A stretch of 64,000 bases of DNA from Mesorhizobium sangaii. GTDB lineage: Bacteria; Pseudomonadota; Alphaproteobacteria; Rhizobiales; Rhizobiaceae. The stretch is taken from contig NZ_JACHEF010000007.1 of assembly GCF_014207355.1 (NCBI RefSeq), positions 124,001 through 188,000 on the forward strand, given 5' to 3'. A model generated the notes under the pieces. It did no database searches and was not told the DNA's origin. It saw only the letters and a program-made list of their open reading frames with translations. The first letter of the stretch is position 1. Each line of letters opens with the position of its first letter. A program made the position numbers and the translations under genes. Shown here piece by piece: positions 47,289 to 55,734 of this stretch.

Positions 47289-47363
47289 GGGCGTGTAGCT
47301 CAGCGGGAGAGCACTGCATTGACATTGCAGGGGTCACAGGTTCAATCCCTGTCACGCCCACCA
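47289..47363 (+). tRNA. tRNA-Val (anticodon GAC)
   Basis: Complete cloverleaf: acceptor GGGCGTG (47289-47295) with CACGCCC (47353-47359), D arm GCTC/GAGC, anticodon stem CTGCA/TGCAG with loop TTGACAT (GAC), T arm ACAGG/CCTGT with TTCAATC. The CCA end is encoded (47361-47363). No integrase or flanking direct repeat was seen. Confidence 0.98.
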
Positions 47364-47426
47364 TCCAATCCCAGACGATCAATACATTGCGCCGAGTATC
47401 CGCTGGCCAGGCATCCAAGGGCCAGC

Positions 47427-48224
47427 TCAGCCCTGCTTTTCCTTGTAGAGCAGCAATTCAGGCCGATACTCGAAATGCATGGTGTCGTAGTGATACCAGC
47501 GCCCACCCCAGATAAAACCCTGCCTTTCAAACAGCGTGACGATTGACAAGGGAATGCGGTTCTTGAACGGGATCCGGCCCTTGTCATCAGGCTTGTTCCA
47601 GAACCAATAGTCGGAATAACCGACATTGATGTCGAACGCGGCCCCGAAGGAATGGACGCTGAGTTGGTCCGTGCCGGCGATGACCCGCCAATTGAAACCG
47701 CCGCCCGGCTTGAGGCCGAAGCGGCTCATGTCGGCGGGCATTTCCTGCAAGGCATTCGAGATTTTGGAGAGGCGCGCGTCAACACCGAAGAGTGAGGTTA
47801 TCCGAACCGGATACTTGCCCAGTTTGGGCAGCCATTTGACGGTCGTTAAATGATGGCCGACCGCCGCGGCACTGGCCCCATAAAGTTTTTTGAAGAAAGC
47901 CTCGTTGCGAATCCGACCGGGATCGAAATCCACGTCAGGGATAAGGTCTCCGGCACTGGCTGTCGGATAGACGTAGTGGAACATGTCCTCGATATCGGGG
48001 GACTTGATCAACTCCTCGGCCGTGCGTGCCTTGCCGTCATCCCAGACCATCGTGGCACCATCAGACCACGTCACCGTATTGCCCGAGATGGTAAAAAGGC
48101 CGGGGTAGGCTTCGAGCAGCGCAGCCTTGGCGTCAGCCTGGTCGACGCCATCACCGCCTTGCGCGGCCGATAAGGGGATCGCCGCCAGCAAAACCACGAA
48201 AACGATGGAAATCCTTGGCTTCAT
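47427..48224 (-). CDS. Exported M15-family peptidase (D-Ala-D-Ala carboxypeptidase-like)
   Basis: Cell-wall peptidase family. The start at ATG 48222-48224 gives 265 residues (an ATG three codons upstream also exists). A signal peptide ends near SAA|QG. The zinc motif in the C-terminal half is SVHSFGAAFDIN (His and Asp) with the later HYDTMHFEYRPELL (His), the full M15C pattern. The last 25 residues end in a Lys-rich tail. It is a lone gene downstream of the tRNA. Confidence 0.88.
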   Translation of the reverse strand: MKPRISIVFVVLLAAIPLSAAQGGDGVDQADAKAALLEAYPGLFTISGNTVTWSDGATMVWDDGKARTAEELIKSPDIEDMFHYVYPTASAGDLIPDVDFDPGRIRNEAFFKKLYGASAAAVGHHLTTVKWLPKLGKYPVRITSLFGVDARLSKISNALQEMPADMSRFGLKPGGGFNWRVIAGTDQLSVHSFGAAFDINVGYSDYWFWNKPDDKGRIPFKNRIPLSIVTLFERQGFIWGGRWYHYDTMHFEYRPELLLYKEKQG

Positions 48225-48308
48225 CGCCAGCATGGCCCCGCGAAAATCGCACGCGTACGATTTCGATCATAAACGAAAAGGGAATGTGATCAGGGCACGA
48301 GCCCACAT

Positions 48309-49469
48309 TTATTCCGAGACGCCTGCGACGGCACACAAACTTCTCATCCTGGCAACCGCCAGTTCCGGATCGGCCAGCAACCCTGCCTGATCGGCAAGTC
48401 GGAAGACATCGGCATAGTGGCGGATGCCGCGCGCCGACTGCATGCCGCCGACCATCGCGAAATGGTCCTGATGGCCGTTTAGCCAGGCCATGAAGACGAT
48501 GCCGGCCTTGTAGTATTCGGTCGGCGCCTCGAAGATTTTTCGCGATAGCGGCACTGTCGGCGCCATCAGCGCGTCATAGCCGGCGCGTTCGCCATCCGCC
48601 AGCTTCGCCAGTGCCGCATTGGCGACCGGCGCGATCGCATCAAAAATGCCGAGCAGCGCGTGAGAATGTCGTCCGCCGTCGCCGGCAATCAGTTCGGGAT
48701 AATTGAAGTCGTCGCCGGTGAACATGACGACGCCGTCCGGCAGCCGGTTCCTGAGCGCGACCTCCTTGCCGGCATCGAGCAGCGAGATTTTTATCCCTTC
48801 CACCTTGCCGGCATGGCGTTCGATGATGGCGACGACAGTGTCGAGGGCGGCCTCGAAATCGCCGCTGCCCCAGTAACCTTTCAGTGCCGGATCGAACATG
48901 TCGCCCAGCCAGTGCAGGATGACCTTACCGGACGCCTGGCTCAGGATACGGTCGTAGACACGGGCATAGTCGTCCGGGCCTTTGGCGACAGCCGCCAGGG
49001 CGCGGCTTGCCATCATGATCGCCTTGCCGCCCTGCCCTTCGATGAATGCGAATTGTTGCTCGTAGGCCGCGATGACATCGTCGAGCGTCCGTGCGGCGCT
49101 TGGCGCCAGATGGTCTGTGCCGGCACCCGAAGCGAGATCGGCGCCTTCGACGGTGCGAGCTTCCGCGATCGAGCGGCGGATCAACTCCTGCGCATTTGTC
49201 CAGTCGAAACCCATGCCGCGTTGCGAGGTATCCATCGCCTCGGCGATGCGGAAGCCGAGCCGCCACAGGTGATGACGAAACGCCATCGTCCTGTCCCAGT
49301 CGACCACCGGCTTCGACCACGGATCGGTCATCGCCAGCGGATCGGCAACGACATGGGCTGCGGCATAGGCGATGCGCGAAAACCGCGCGCCGACCACCGG
49401 CTGCACCGGTTGGCCGACCAGCGCGTAGGGGGTGCTGCGGCCACCCTCCCCAGGCAAGACAATGTCCAT
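48309..49469 (-). CDS. DUF993 protein, DHDPS-like TIM-barrel aldolase candidate
   Basis: 386 residues from ATG 49467-49469 with GGGAGAG upstream. The sequence resembles the dihydrodipicolinate synthase/N-acetylneuraminate lyase fold: a conserved EGIKIS segment (Lys227) matches the GIK(D/E)xxG motif that carries the Schiff-base lysine. The usual upstream Tyr (YNVP) is replaced by ILHWLGDMFDP, so it is not a standard DHDPS. Divergent from the LacI gene, with operator 1 30-41 bp upstream of its start, it is part of the catabolic regulon. Aldol cleavage of a pathway intermediate is the likely role. Confidence 0.85.
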   Translation of the reverse strand: MDIVLPGEGGRSTPYALVGQPVQPVVGARFSRIAYAAAHVVADPLAMTDPWSKPVVDWDRTMAFRHHLWRLGFRIAEAMDTSQRGMGFDWTNAQELIRRSIAEARTVEGADLASGAGTDHLAPSAARTLDDVIAAYEQQFAFIEGQGGKAIMMASRALAAVAKGPDDYARVYDRILSQASGKVILHWLGDMFDPALKGYWGSGDFEAALDTVVAIIERHAGKVEGIKISLLDAGKEVALRNRLPDGVVMFTGDDFNYPELIAGDGGRHSHALLGIFDAIAPVANAALAKLADGERAGYDALMAPTVPLSRKIFEAPTEYYKAGIVFMAWLNGHQDHFAMVGGMQSARGIRHYADVFRLADQAGLLADPELAVARMRSLCAVAGVSE

Positions 49470-49498
49470 CGTTCTCTCCCTATCATCGTGCCTATAAA

Positions 49499-49510
49499 TG
49501 GAACGTTCCA
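49499..49510. promoter_or_regulatory. LacI-type operator 1
   Basis: TGGAACGTTCCA, a perfect 12-bp palindrome, 30 bp upstream of the DUF993 start. GAACGTTCCAATAAATC is repeated with one change at operator 2. Confidence 0.8.
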
Positions 49511-49662
49511 ATAAATCAAGAACCTTTAAGATTCAAAGCTCATTCACGAGTAAATGCTGCGCCGCAACACGGAAAGCCTTATGGAATGGGCGTGCAGGCC
49601 TCATCAAGTCAATTTTTCGAATTCGGGAAGAACCCCGATTGACTCCGAATGGGAGTAGTGAT

Positions 49663-49674
49663 TAGAACGTTCCA
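49663..49674. promoter_or_regulatory. LacI-type operator 2
   Basis: TAGAACGTTCCA followed by ATAGATC, matching operator 1 at 16 of 17 bases from GAACG on, 37 bp upstream of the lacI-like gene. Two sites in the divergent region allow control of both transcripts, possibly by looping (164 bp apart). Confidence 0.8.
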
Positions 49675-49710
49675 ATAGATCGACGCTGGAAAGCGGGAGG
49701 ATGCATCTGG

Positions 49711-50769
49711 ATGGCCAGCCGGGCCAAGGCAACGATATTCGACATCGCCCGCGAGGCAGGCGTGTCCAAATCGACGGTGTCGCTCGTGCTCCAGGGCAGC
49801 GGGCTGATCCGGCCTGAGACCGCGGTCAAGGTTCGCAAGGCGATCGAGGACGTCGGTTATGTCTACAACCGTGGCGCCGCCAATCTGCGCAAGGCTCACT
49901 CCAACGTCATCGGCATGGTCATCAACGATCTCACCAATCCCTTCTTCGCCGAACTGGCGGTCGGCATGGAGCGCGTTTTCCAGTCGGCCGGCATCGTGCC
50001 GTTCATCGCCAACACCGCGGAAAATCCGGTGCGCCAGGAAGAGGTGCTGAAATCGCTCATGGAGCAAGGTGTCGCCGGCCTCATCGTGTCGCCGGCGCGC
50101 GGCACCACGCCGGGCGCTTTCCGTCGCCTGGAGATGGCGGGCGTTCCGGTCGTCTTCGCCATGCGCCGGCTGCCTGAAAGCCGCATTCCGGTGATCACGC
50201 CCGACAATCATCGCGGCGCCTACCTGGCCGCTGCCCATCTCATCGGCAAAGGGCATCGCCGGCTGGCCTTCTTCGGCGGCTCGGCCGACCTCGTGGTCTA
50301 TCAAGAGCGGCTGGGCGGCTTTCGCGAAGCTTGCGAGACGCTTGGCATCGCCGCCCGCGACATCACCGTGATCGAAGGCGAGACCAGCCGCAGGGGCGGC
50401 ATCGCCTGCCTGGATACCGCTCTCGCAACATCCGAACCGCCGACCGCGGCACTGTGTTTCAACGATGCGGTCGCCTTTGGCGTCATGCTGGCGCTGCGCA
50501 AGCGCGGGCTTGAGCCCGGACCGGATTTCGCCGTCGTCGGCTTCGACGACGTGGTCGAGGCCGAGCACTACATGCCGGCCTTGACCAGCGTTTCGGTGGA
50601 CACCGCCGGCCTTGGCGAACGTGCCGCCCATGTCATGCTGAAGATGATCCAGTCGCGCACCACGCGGGCCGAAGATCATATCGGTGCGGTCAATCTGGTG
50701 ATCAGGGAAAGCTGCGGCCCGGATCGCCGCGCCCGAAACAGGCCCGCAGGAATGGGGGACGCGGCATGA
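49711..50769 (+). CDS. LacI family transcriptional regulator
   Basis: A 352-residue regulator, first gene of the rightward operon. ATG 49711 has GGGAGG ten bases upstream. The HTH (residues ~8-30, IFDIAREAGVSKSTVSLVL) and hinge region RKAIEDVGYVYN are standard; a periplasmic-binding-protein-like sensor (about 65-335) follows. It overlaps the next gene by 4 bp (ATGA). The effector is probably the transported compound or an early intermediate. Confidence 0.94.
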   Translation: MASRAKATIFDIAREAGVSKSTVSLVLQGSGLIRPETAVKVRKAIEDVGYVYNRGAANLRKAHSNVIGMVINDLTNPFFAELAVGMERVFQSAGIVPFIANTAENPVRQEEVLKSLMEQGVAGLIVSPARGTTPGAFRRLEMAGVPVVFAMRRLPESRIPVITPDNHRGAYLAAAHLIGKGHRRLAFFGGSADLVVYQERLGGFREACETLGIAARDITVIEGETSRRGGIACLDTALATSEPPTAALCFNDAVAFGVMLALRKRGLEPGPDFAVVGFDDVVEAEHYMPALTSVSVDTAGLGERAAHVMLKMIQSRTTRAEDHIGAVNLVIRESCGPDRRARNRPAGMGDAA

Positions 50770-51782
50770 GCGTCAGATGGGGCTTGATCGGCGCCAGCAC
50801 GATCGCCAGACAGTTCATGATCAACGCCATCCGCGCGCAAGGCGATGGCGAGATCGCGGCGGTGATGAGTTCCAGCCCCGAGCGCGCCACCGCCTATGCC
50901 AGGGAAAACAACATCCCGTTGGCTGTTTCGACGCTTGACGCTCTGCTCGGCGCCGACATCGACGCAGTCTACATCTCGACCACCAACGAACTGCATCTCG
51001 AGCAGGCTTTGGCCGCAGCCAAGGCAGGAAAGCATGTGCTGTGCGAAAAGCCGCTGGCGCTGACCAGCGACGACGCGCGCACAATGGTTGCCACGGCAAA
51101 AGCCGCCGGCATCGTGCTCGGCACCAACCACCATCTGCGCAACGCTGGCGCGCACCGCGCCATGCGCGAGGCCATCGCCGCCGGCCGCATCGGCAAGCCG
51201 ATCGCCGCGCGCGTCTTTCATGCCGTCTACCTGCCGGAGAACCTGCAGGGCTGGCGCATCACCAAGCCTGAGGCAGGTGGCGGCGTGGTGCTCGACATCA
51301 CCGTGCACGATGCCGACACGCTGCGCTTCGTGCTCGGCGACGATCCCATCGAAGTCTCGGCCTTCACGCAATCGGCCGGCATGGCCGGCAGCGGGCTGGA
51401 AGACGGCGCCATGTGCATCTGGCGCTTCAAGTCGGGCGTCATCGCCCAATCCCATGAAGGCTTCACCACCAAATTCGCCGACACCGGTTTCGAGGTGCAT
51501 GGCTCGGAGGGTTCGCTGATCGCCAGCAATGTGATGACGCAGAAACCGGTCGGCTCGGTGTTGCTGCGCACAGCCAACGGCGAGGAGCAGCTGAGCTTCG
51601 ACCGCGAGGACCTCTACGCAAGATCACTGCGCCAGTTCCACGCCGCGATCCGTGGCGACGGCCAACCGTCCGCCAGCGGCGAGGACGGTATCTGGTCGCT
51701 CGCTGCTGCCGAAGCCGCACTTCAATCGGCCAGTTCCGGCAAGGCCGTCAAGATCGACCCGAAACTCGGGAGCAAGAATTGA
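50766..51782 (+). CDS. Gfo/Idh/MocA family oxidoreductase
   Basis: NAD(P)-dependent sugar/polyol dehydrogenase family, 338 residues. The Rossmann start LIGASTIARQF (GxSxxA variant), the EKPLAL catalytic-lysine motif near residue 100 and the C-terminal sheet with GGVVLDITVHDADTLRF (the His/Asp pair used for catalysis in this family) are all present. Starts within the stop of lacI and its stop overlaps the next start (TTGA), so translation is coupled. Likely oxidises a sugar-like pathway compound. Confidence 0.92.
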   Translation: MSVRWGLIGASTIARQFMINAIRAQGDGEIAAVMSSSPERATAYARENNIPLAVSTLDALLGADIDAVYISTTNELHLEQALAAAKAGKHVLCEKPLALTSDDARTMVATAKAAGIVLGTNHHLRNAGAHRAMREAIAAGRIGKPIAARVFHAVYLPENLQGWRITKPEAGGGVVLDITVHDADTLRFVLGDDPIEVSAFTQSAGMAGSGLEDGAMCIWRFKSGVIAQSHEGFTTKFADTGFEVHGSEGSLIASNVMTQKPVGSVLLRTANGEEQLSFDREDLYARSLRQFHAAIRGDGQPSASGEDGIWSLAAAEAALQSASSGKAVKIDPKLGSKN

Positions 51783-53380
51783 GCAAGGTCGTTTCCGCCG
51801 CTGAAGCCGCAGGCCTGATCAAGGACGGCATGGTGGTGTCCGTCTCGTCGTCGAGCGGTCTCGGCTGCCCGGATGCTGTGCTGGCCGCGATCGGCGAGCG
51901 CTTCGACAGCGAGGGCCATCCAAAAGACATCACCACGCTGCACCCGATCGCCGCCGGCGACATGTATGGCATCAAAGGCATCGACCATCTCGCCAAGCCT
52001 GGCCTGTTGAAGCGCACTTTGTGCGGCTCCTATCCATCCGGCCCCTCTTCTTCCGAGCCGCCGCAGATCTGGAAGATGATCGGCGACAATTCGGTCGCCG
52101 CCTACAATGTACCGTCCGGCATCTTGTTCGACATGCACCGCGAGGCCGCCGCCAAGCGTCCGGGTGTGCTGACCAAGGTTGGCCTCGACACCTTTGCCGA
52201 CCCTCGCCACCAGGGCTGCGCCATGAACGCGGCCGCCAGCGAGCCGATCGTTTCGGTGCAGCAGTTCGACGGCGAGGAATGGCTCTATTTCCGCTCGATC
52301 GTGCCGCAGGTCTCAATCATCCGCGCCACCACATCAGACGAGCGCGGCAACCTCACCTACGAGCATGAGGGCGCCTATCTCGGCGGTCTCGAACAGGCGC
52401 TCGCGGCTCGCAACAATGGCGGCGTCGTCATTGCCCAGGTCAAGCGCGTCGTCGAGAACGGCACGCTGAAGCCGCACGACGTGCGCGTGCCCGGCGTGCT
52501 GGTCGACCACATCGTCGTCGCGCCCGACCAGTTGCAGACGACGCTGACGCCCTACGATCCGGCAATCTCGGGCGAGGTCTTCCGGCCGCTGTCGAGCTTC
52601 CGCAACGCCGAAATGAACGTACAGAAGGTGATCGCGCGCCGCGTCGCCTTGGAACTCCGAGACGGCATGGCCGTCAACATCGGCTTCGGCATCTCGGCCA
52701 ACGTGCCGCGCATCCTTCTCGAGGAAGGCCAGCACGGCAAGGTCACCTGGGTGATCGAACAGGGTGCCGTCGGTGGCGTGCCGCTGCTCGACTTCAAGTT
52801 CGGCTGCGCTTCGAACGCCGAGGCGATCATGCCCTCGCCGCACCAGTTCATCTATTTCCAGGCCGGCGGCTTCGACGCGTCGCTGCTGTCCTTCCTGCAG
52901 ATCGACCGCCACGGTTCGGTCAACGTGTCGAAACTGTCGGCACGGCCGCATGTCACCGCCGGTGCCGGCGGCTTTGTCGACATCACCGCGCGGGCAAGGA
53001 AGATCGTCTTCTCGGGCTTCTTCAACGCCGGGGCGAAACTCTCCCTGGCCGATGGCGGCATCCGCATCGATCAGGAGGGCAAGGTCAAGAAGGTGGTCAA
53101 CGAGGTCGAGCACATCTCCTTCTCGGGCAAGCGCGCGGTCGCGCAGGGACAGGACATCACCTACGTCACCGAGCGCTGCGTGATGAAGCTGACGCCGGAG
53201 GGTCTGGTCGTCACCGAACTCGCACCCGGCATCGACCTGCAGCGCGACGTGCTGGCCCAGGCCGAGATCCCGCTCGGCGTCGCCAAGGATCTCAAGACGA
53301 CACCGGCAGCGCTCTACCTGGACCAGCCGATCGGCCTGTCGCTGAATGGCGGCGCCTCGCTTGGAGGCGCGCATGGCTGA
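51779..53380 (+). CDS. Fused acyl-CoA:acetate/3-ketoacid CoA-transferase
   Basis: Transfers CoA between acyl donors and an organic acid. At 533 residues it joins the alpha- and beta-type domains in one chain. The TTG start at 51779 overlaps the stop of the previous gene and has GGGAGC upstream. Glu327 in VIEQGAVGGVPLL is in the position of the catalytic glutamate that forms the glutamyl-CoA thioester. It overlaps the enoyl-CoA hydratase gene by 8 bp. In this operon it probably activates the acid made by the aldehyde dehydrogenase. Confidence 0.93.
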   Translation: MSKVVSAAEAAGLIKDGMVVSVSSSSGLGCPDAVLAAIGERFDSEGHPKDITTLHPIAAGDMYGIKGIDHLAKPGLLKRTLCGSYPSGPSSSEPPQIWKMIGDNSVAAYNVPSGILFDMHREAAAKRPGVLTKVGLDTFADPRHQGCAMNAAASEPIVSVQQFDGEEWLYFRSIVPQVSIIRATTSDERGNLTYEHEGAYLGGLEQALAARNNGGVVIAQVKRVVENGTLKPHDVRVPGVLVDHIVVAPDQLQTTLTPYDPAISGEVFRPLSSFRNAEMNVQKVIARRVALELRDGMAVNIGFGISANVPRILLEEGQHGKVTWVIEQGAVGGVPLLDFKFGCASNAEAIMPSPHQFIYFQAGGFDASLLSFLQIDRHGSVNVSKLSARPHVTAGAGGFVDITARARKIVFSGFFNAGAKLSLADGGIRIDQEGKVKKVVNEVEHISFSGKRAVAQGQDITYVTERCVMKLTPEGLVVTELAPGIDLQRDVLAQAEIPLGVAKDLKTTPAALYLDQPIGLSLNGGASLGGAHG

Positions 53381-54149
53381 GCGTCTCGTCACCTTCGAGC
53401 AGGACGGTGCCATCGGCATCGTCACGCTGCGCCGACCGGAGAAATTCAACGCGCTTGATATTCCGATGCTGCGCGCACTGGAGGCCGCGCTGGACGAAGC
53501 GGAGATGGCGGAAGGCGTTCGTGTCGTGCTGCTGCGCGGCGAAGGCAAGGGCTTTTGCGCCGGCGGCGATGTCGAGGCGTGGGCGCAGATGAGTGCCGCG
53601 GACTTCCAGGTGCAATGGGTCCGCTACGGCCACCGTGTCTTCGACCGGTTGGCGCGGCTGCGGCAGCCGACCATCGCCGTGCTGTCGGGCCATGCGCTGG
53701 GCGGCGGGCTGGAACTGGCTGTCGCCTGCGACTTTCGCGTGGCGGAGACACAGGTGAAATTGGGCTTCCCCGAAACCTCGATCGGCGTCGTTCCCGGCTG
53801 GTCCGGCACGCAACGCGCGGTGCGCCGCTTCGGCGCGCAGACGGTGCGGCGCATGGCGCTGGGCGGCGAGATTCTGCTCGCACCCGAAGCGCTGGCGCTC
53901 GGCGTGGTCGACCGGGTGGTCGAAACCGGCAGCGGCCTGTCCGATGCCAAGGCCTGGGCCGAAAAGATCGCCGAGCGCGGGCCGCTGGCGACGGAAGCCG
54001 CCAAGCTGATGATCGCGGTCGCCGAAGGCGAGGAAAGTGCCGCGGCGACGGAAGCGCTGGCCAGCGGCTTCATCGCCCTGACCGGCGATCTCAAAGCCGG
54101 CGTCGGCGCTTTCAAGACCAAGCAAAAACCAGCATTTTCAAGAACCTAG
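53373..54149 (+). CDS. Enoyl-CoA hydratase/isomerase
   Basis: A 258-residue crotonase-fold enzyme; ATG 53373 has TTGGAGG six bases upstream and overlaps the CoA-transferase by 8 bp. The oxyanion-hole segments GKGFCAGGD and GHALGGGLELAVACD are present. Both glutamates of true hydratases are kept: Glu114 in GGLELA and Glu134 in GFPETSIG. This favours hydration/dehydration over mere isomerisation. Confidence 0.92.
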   Translation: MAERLVTFEQDGAIGIVTLRRPEKFNALDIPMLRALEAALDEAEMAEGVRVVLLRGEGKGFCAGGDVEAWAQMSAADFQVQWVRYGHRVFDRLARLRQPTIAVLSGHALGGGLELAVACDFRVAETQVKLGFPETSIGVVPGWSGTQRAVRRFGAQTVRRMALGGEILLAPEALALGVVDRVVETGSGLSDAKAWAEKIAERGPLATEAAKLMIAVAEGEESAAATEALASGFIALTGDLKAGVGAFKTKQKPAFSRT

Positions 54150-54163
54150 AGAAAAGAAACCTG

Positions 54164-55675
54164 ATGAACGCCGCTCTCAACATCATCATGCCCGCCGAGG
54201 CATCCGCAGCGCCAAGAACCTATCGGCTGCTGATCGACGGCAAGCATGTCGATGCGCGCGACGGCCGCATGCTGGAACGCAAGAGCCCTGGCCACGGCTT
54301 CACCGTCTCGCACTACGCACAGGCCGGCGAAGCCGAAGTGGAAGCCGCGGTGCAGGCCGCGCACAACGCGTTCGAGACCGGCCCATGGCCGCGCATGAAG
54401 GCGGCCGAGCGCGCTGCGATCCTGCTCAAGGCAGCCGACCTGATCGAGACGCGGCTGGAAGACATCGCCCGCCTCGACGCGCTAGAATCGGGCAAGCCGA
54501 TCGCCCAGGCGCGCGGCGAGATCGGCGGTGCGGTCGACATCTGGCGCTACGCCGCCTCGCTCGCCCGCACCTTGCACGGCGAATCCTACGCCAATCTCGG
54601 CGACGCTATGCTGGGTGTTGTGCTGCGCGAGCCGATCGGTGTCGTCTCGATCATCACGCCGTGGAATTTCCCCTTCCTCATCGTCAGCCAGAAGCTTCCC
54701 TTCGCGCTCGCCGCCGGCTGCACCGCCGTCGTCAAGCCGAGCGAGATGACCTCGGCCTCGACCTTTGTTCTTGGTGACATCCTGATGCAGGCCGGCCTGC
54801 CCGCCGGCGTCGTCAACATCCTTGCCGGTCTTGGCGCCGATGTCGGCGCGCCGATGGTCAGCCATCCCCTGGTCGAGATGGTCTCGTTCACCGGCTCCAC
54901 CCGCGTCGGCAAGATGACCATGGCCTCGGCCGCGCAGTCGCTGAAGAAGGTCTCGATGGAACTCGGCGGCAAGAACGGCCAGATCGTCTTTCCGGACGCG
55001 GACCTCGAAGCGGCCGCCGACGCGGCCGTGTTCGGCGGCTTCTTCAATGCCGGCGAATGCTGCAATGCCGGCAGCCGGCTGATCGTGCATGAGGCGATCG
55101 CCGATGATTTTCTCGGCGCGGTCAAGGCGCTCACAGCCAGGGTGACGGTCGGCGATCCGCTCGACGACAACACCAAGGTCGGCGCGATGATCTCGTCCGA
55201 CCATCTGGCCAAGGTAGCCGGCTATGTTGCGGCAGCGGCAAGCGACGGCAGCAGTGTCTACAGCGGCGGCAAGCGTTTGGCCTCGAATGCCGGCCAGTAC
55301 CTCGATCCCACCATCATCCGCGGCGTCACCGAGGACATGGCCATCGCGCGCGAGGAAGTATTCGGACCGGTGCTCTCGGTGCTGACTTTTGAAACGATTG
55401 AAAAGGCGTTGCACATCGCCAACAACACGCCTTATGGTTTGTCGGCGGGCGTGTGGAGCGCCAGCATCGACACCTGCATGTCGGTGGCGCGGAGTGTGCG
55501 TTCGGGAACCGTCTGGGTAAACACGTTCATGGAAGGTTACCCCGAGCTGCCATTCGGAGGCTACAAGCAGTCCGGTCTCGGACGCGAACTCGGCAAACGC
55601 GCCGTCGAGGATTATACCGAAGAAAAGACAATCCAGTTTCATCGCGGCCAGCGCACCGGATGGTGGGTCGGCTGA
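54164..55675 (+). CDS. Aldehyde dehydrogenase
   Basis: NAD(P)-dependent oxidation of an aldehyde to an acid. The 503 residues are full length: cofactor motif ITPWNFPF (164-171), general base Glu266 in SMELGGKN, catalytic Cys300 in the unusual GECCNAGSR, and the C-terminal PFGGYKQSGLGREL. The start is ATG 54164 with GAAAAGAAA upstream, 14 bp after the hydratase stop. Substrate not readable; betaine-aldehyde-like enzymes look closest. Confidence 0.94.
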   Translation: MNAALNIIMPAEASAAPRTYRLLIDGKHVDARDGRMLERKSPGHGFTVSHYAQAGEAEVEAAVQAAHNAFETGPWPRMKAAERAAILLKAADLIETRLEDIARLDALESGKPIAQARGEIGGAVDIWRYAASLARTLHGESYANLGDAMLGVVLREPIGVVSIITPWNFPFLIVSQKLPFALAAGCTAVVKPSEMTSASTFVLGDILMQAGLPAGVVNILAGLGADVGAPMVSHPLVEMVSFTGSTRVGKMTMASAAQSLKKVSMELGGKNGQIVFPDADLEAAADAAVFGGFFNAGECCNAGSRLIVHEAIADDFLGAVKALTARVTVGDPLDDNTKVGAMISSDHLAKVAGYVAAAASDGSSVYSGGKRLASNAGQYLDPTIIRGVTEDMAIAREEVFGPVLSVLTFETIEKALHIANNTPYGLSAGVWSASIDTCMSVARSVRSGTVWVNTFMEGYPELPFGGYKQSGLGRELGKRAVEDYTEEKTIQFHRGQRTGWWVG

Positions 55676-55687
55676 GTTGAGAAGAAC

Positions 55688-55705
55688 CCGGCGGGCACCC
55701 GCCGG
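55688..55705 (+). terminator. Hairpin before the binding-protein gene
   Basis: CCGGCGGG (55688-55695), CA, CCCGCCGG (55698-55705): a tight stem 12 bp after the aldehyde dehydrogenase stop and 30 bp before the next start. No T-run, so an RNA-processing or partial terminator is more likely. Confidence 0.55.
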
Positions 55706-55734
55706 TCGTGTAGATGCAACAAGGGAGGAAGTAC

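Noticed and set aside
47289..47363. tRNA-Val as an integration site
   Set aside because: No integrase, no repeated tRNA 3' end and ordinary chromosomal genes on both sides.
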